DNA of 64,000 nt. It comes from Pseudescherichia sp031979925 (lineage in GTDB: Bacteria > Pseudomonadota > Gammaproteobacteria > Enterobacterales > Enterobacteriaceae). Where the stretch lies: positions 1 through 64,000 of the forward strand of contig NZ_DALZFB010000007.1 of NCBI RefSeq assembly GCF_031979925.1. The letters are read 5' to 3'. Numbering within the stretch: position 1 is the stretch's first letter; each line of letters starts with the position of its first letter. This document shows positions 61,979 to 64,000 of the stretch, in pieces. The notes beneath the pieces are model-generated. The model did not search any database, was not told the DNA's origin, and saw nothing but the letters and a program-made list of their open reading frames with translations. The position numbers and the translations under genes were made by a program.

Positions 61979-64000
61979 TTGGGCAGGACTATTTCTACTC
62001 GACTATCCTGACGCAAACCGACAGTGACGGGCAGGAGATTGTCACAACTTATACCTATAACAACTACCATCTGTTAAGTAAAATGGAAGTCGTTCAGGGC
62101 GATACATACTACGCTGCCGAAACTTACTATTACGCTGACGCGTGGCAAGAGGATAATCCCAATACTACTTTTGACGAACTGCCTGCCCAGTATCAATATC
62201 CGCTAACTCAAACGTTAACGTGGCGTGACAGCAGCGGCTCACGTAATGAACTCACACAGTACCAGTACGATGATTTTGGTAATCTGACGCAGCAGATCGA
62301 TCCCGACGGCACGCAGACTGACTACGAGTTTTACAGTGCGGACGGTGAAGCGGATAGCGCCGATGGTTATACGGGTTGTCCTCCTGACCCGCACGGCTTT
62401 GCTAATTTAATGAAGAGCAAAAAAGTGACGGCTGCGCCCTCGGATTATGACGATGTTCCTGTTCGGTTAACTTATTATCGTTACGGCTCGCTCGATGCGC
62501 TGGACGATAGACCTATGACAACCAGCATTGTTAGCATTAAAGAGTCAATGGTGAAATTAACTGGCGACGACAAACAGCCATTGACTACGCTGGACACGCA
62601 ATACTATTCAGATGATAAGAATTCCTTAAATTATGGTCGTGTCGCTAATAAGGCTACGACAGTTTATGGTAAAGATTCTAACGGCATCATTAATCCTTAT
62701 TTAATAAATGAAGAATATGTGTATAGCTTAGAGAATGAGGCTATTCAGAGCGCGTTGACCCTGACAAGTTATGATGGTTTTACGCTAAATGGCGTAACGA
62801 AACATTCCTCTTACTCGAATAAAATTATTTCGCTGACGGATTTTAAAGGTACGCCATACACTTATTATTATAATCCTGCTGGTCACTTTTCTAAAATGTA
62901 CGTACATGAAGGAAATGCCGATGGGTACGAAAGGATTATGCACGCTGATTATGTTATGGATTTTAACGGATCAGGAGGAGTTACTACACTTAGCACAACT
63001 TTTACAAACTTTGAAAATAATGTTTCCAGACTTAATTATGATTCTATGGGGAGAGTCATCTCTATTGAAAAAAAAGCCACAGAACAGATTGATGAAGATT
63101 TTAGCACGGTGTTATTACGACGCTATGATACGCTTGGGCGTATTGAGTATGAGTCTCTAGTGGATAGCTATCTTGATAGTAACAATACCATACAATCAAT
63201 GACTATCAATATTGGAACACAGTTTGACGAATGGGGACACCCCTGTGCTCATAATTTTTTCTGCGATAGTAATAGTCCTGATACCAGCGTTTACTTAACG
63301 CATGTATCGCAGTTTTTGGTTGTTAAAAATACATATAGTAAAAATATTAAATCTTCTGCCGGGAAAACAGCATCAAACTATCAAATTGTGATGAATAACC
63401 AAGACGTATCTGAGTCGGTTACCGTATTTGATGCAGAAGGCAATCAGTATTCCAGCACGCACTCATATTATGATGGTCTCAAGCGACTGCGTCAGTTCAA
63501 AGACCAGATGGGTCATCTTACCGTTTATGAATATGATGAGTTCGATCGCATTTATAAAACAACTTATCCTGATGGAACGGTTGTAACTCAGGCTTATGCG
63601 CCTCAGTTTAGTCACGCATTAGTAACTAGCGTGACTGTAACTGACTTAGATGGTAAAGATTATCAGATAGGGATTCGAGAGTTCGATGGATTGGGGCGCA
63701 TCAAGAATTCGACCGTTGGCGGACGTTATGAATCTTATAGCTATACAGACAATACCAACGATCCGCACACGTTTACTGATAGCCTAAATCGAATTTTCAC
63801 TTATGGTTACGACCCTATGCTGGAAAATGCATTAACTTCCATAGTTGTTGATTATAATGGACAAAAGAGTGAGCAGGGTTATACCTATTTTAAAAATAGT
63901 GGACTGCTTGAAACCGCTACCGAATCCGGTCAAGGGGAGAATTCTTATACATGGTATTCATCAGGGCAGGTTTCTACGGAAACCGTTACTAACAATATTG
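61762..64000 (+). CDS. YD-repeat (RHS-like) protein, continuation in the shifted frame, runs off the window
   Basis: This frame is open from 61762 to the window edge (over 740 codons; homologous-looking content begins about 61882) and has no sensible start of its own, so it is the rest of the gene begun at 60998. It contains many YD-type units, e.g. YQYDDFGNLTQQIDPDG (62260 region), LRRYDTLGRIEYES (63115), YYDGLKRLRQF (63470), YEYDEFDRIYKTTYPDG (63530) and FDGLGRIKNSTVGG (63680). Composition is AT-richer than the backbone (hand count for 62641-62700: 22 G/C of 60). The RHS-core end and any toxin tip lie beyond 64000. Confidence 0.88.

Noticed and set aside
62906..63160. 84-aa open frame inside the YD-repeat region
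   Set aside because: Lies out of frame with the continuous YD-repeat reading frame, which is open across it.

Overview
The window is a piece of an Enterobacteriaceae chromosome close to Enterobacter, Leclercia or Lelliottia. Protein sequences and gene order follow the Escherichia coli 94-96 min region almost gene for gene. The species cannot be fixed from this stretch. The conserved backbone, recognised by recalled similarity to E. coli proteins, runs tRNA-Gly, datA-like DnaA-box region, queG, nnr-tsaE-amiB-mutL-miaA-hfq-hflX-hflK-hflC, yjeT, purA, nsrR, rnr, rlmB, aidB, yjfN, bsmA, yjfP, ulaR, ulaG, ulaABCDEF, yjfY, rpsF-priB-rpsR-rplI, ytfB, fklB, cycA, ytfE, ytfF, qorB, ytfH, cpdB, cysQ, ytfJ, ytfK, ytfL.

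Region by region: 1-12007 holds the end of a tRNA-Gly gene, a DnaA-box region and the genome-maintenance and RNA superoperon (tRNA modification, cell-wall amidase, mismatch repair, Hfq, HflX and the HflKC regulators of FtsH). 12110-16491 holds purA, the nitric-oxide sensor nsrR and RNase R. The nsrR product probably represses ytfE further on, because a near-perfect NsrR operator lies in front of ytfE at 50132-50154. 35143-41829 is the L-ascorbate (ula) regulon with its repressor. 43592-45031 is the S6/PriB/S18/L9 operon.

The accessory DNA is inserted between these conserved blocks. (1) 16654-27411 is a ten-gene, one-strand island that splits rnr from rlmB. It encodes a D-cysteine desulfhydrase/cysteate sulfo-lyase family PLP enzyme, an Asp/Glu-racemase family protein, a taurine-type ABC importer without a TauD dioxygenase, an M20 amidohydrolase and a complete oligopeptide-type ABC importer. 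I read it as an import-and-cleavage route for a sulfur-containing conjugated amino acid or peptide; the substrate is unknown. (2) Two small type II toxin-antitoxin modules lie at 28310-28857 and 34509-35134. (3) Two chemoreceptor genes (30655-32580 and 50284-51867) each have a sigma-28 (FliA) type promoter. (4) An MFS transporter gene at 41834-43087 runs out of a shortened yjfY. (5) A DMT transporter and an AraC-type regulator are also additional to the recalled E. coli order. (6) From 60998 to the right edge lies a large, AT-richer YD-repeat (RHS-like) gene. It carries one apparent frameshift near 61880 and its C-terminus is outside the window.

REP-type inverted repeats are scattered through the intergenic regions (after purA, after the first toxin-antitoxin module, between the DMT gene and ytfB, between cycA and ytfE, a three-unit cluster before ytfF, and between ytfH and cpdB). 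One of them supplies the stop codon of ytfF. Names were assigned by reading the proteins and recalling E. coli homologues; no database search was run.
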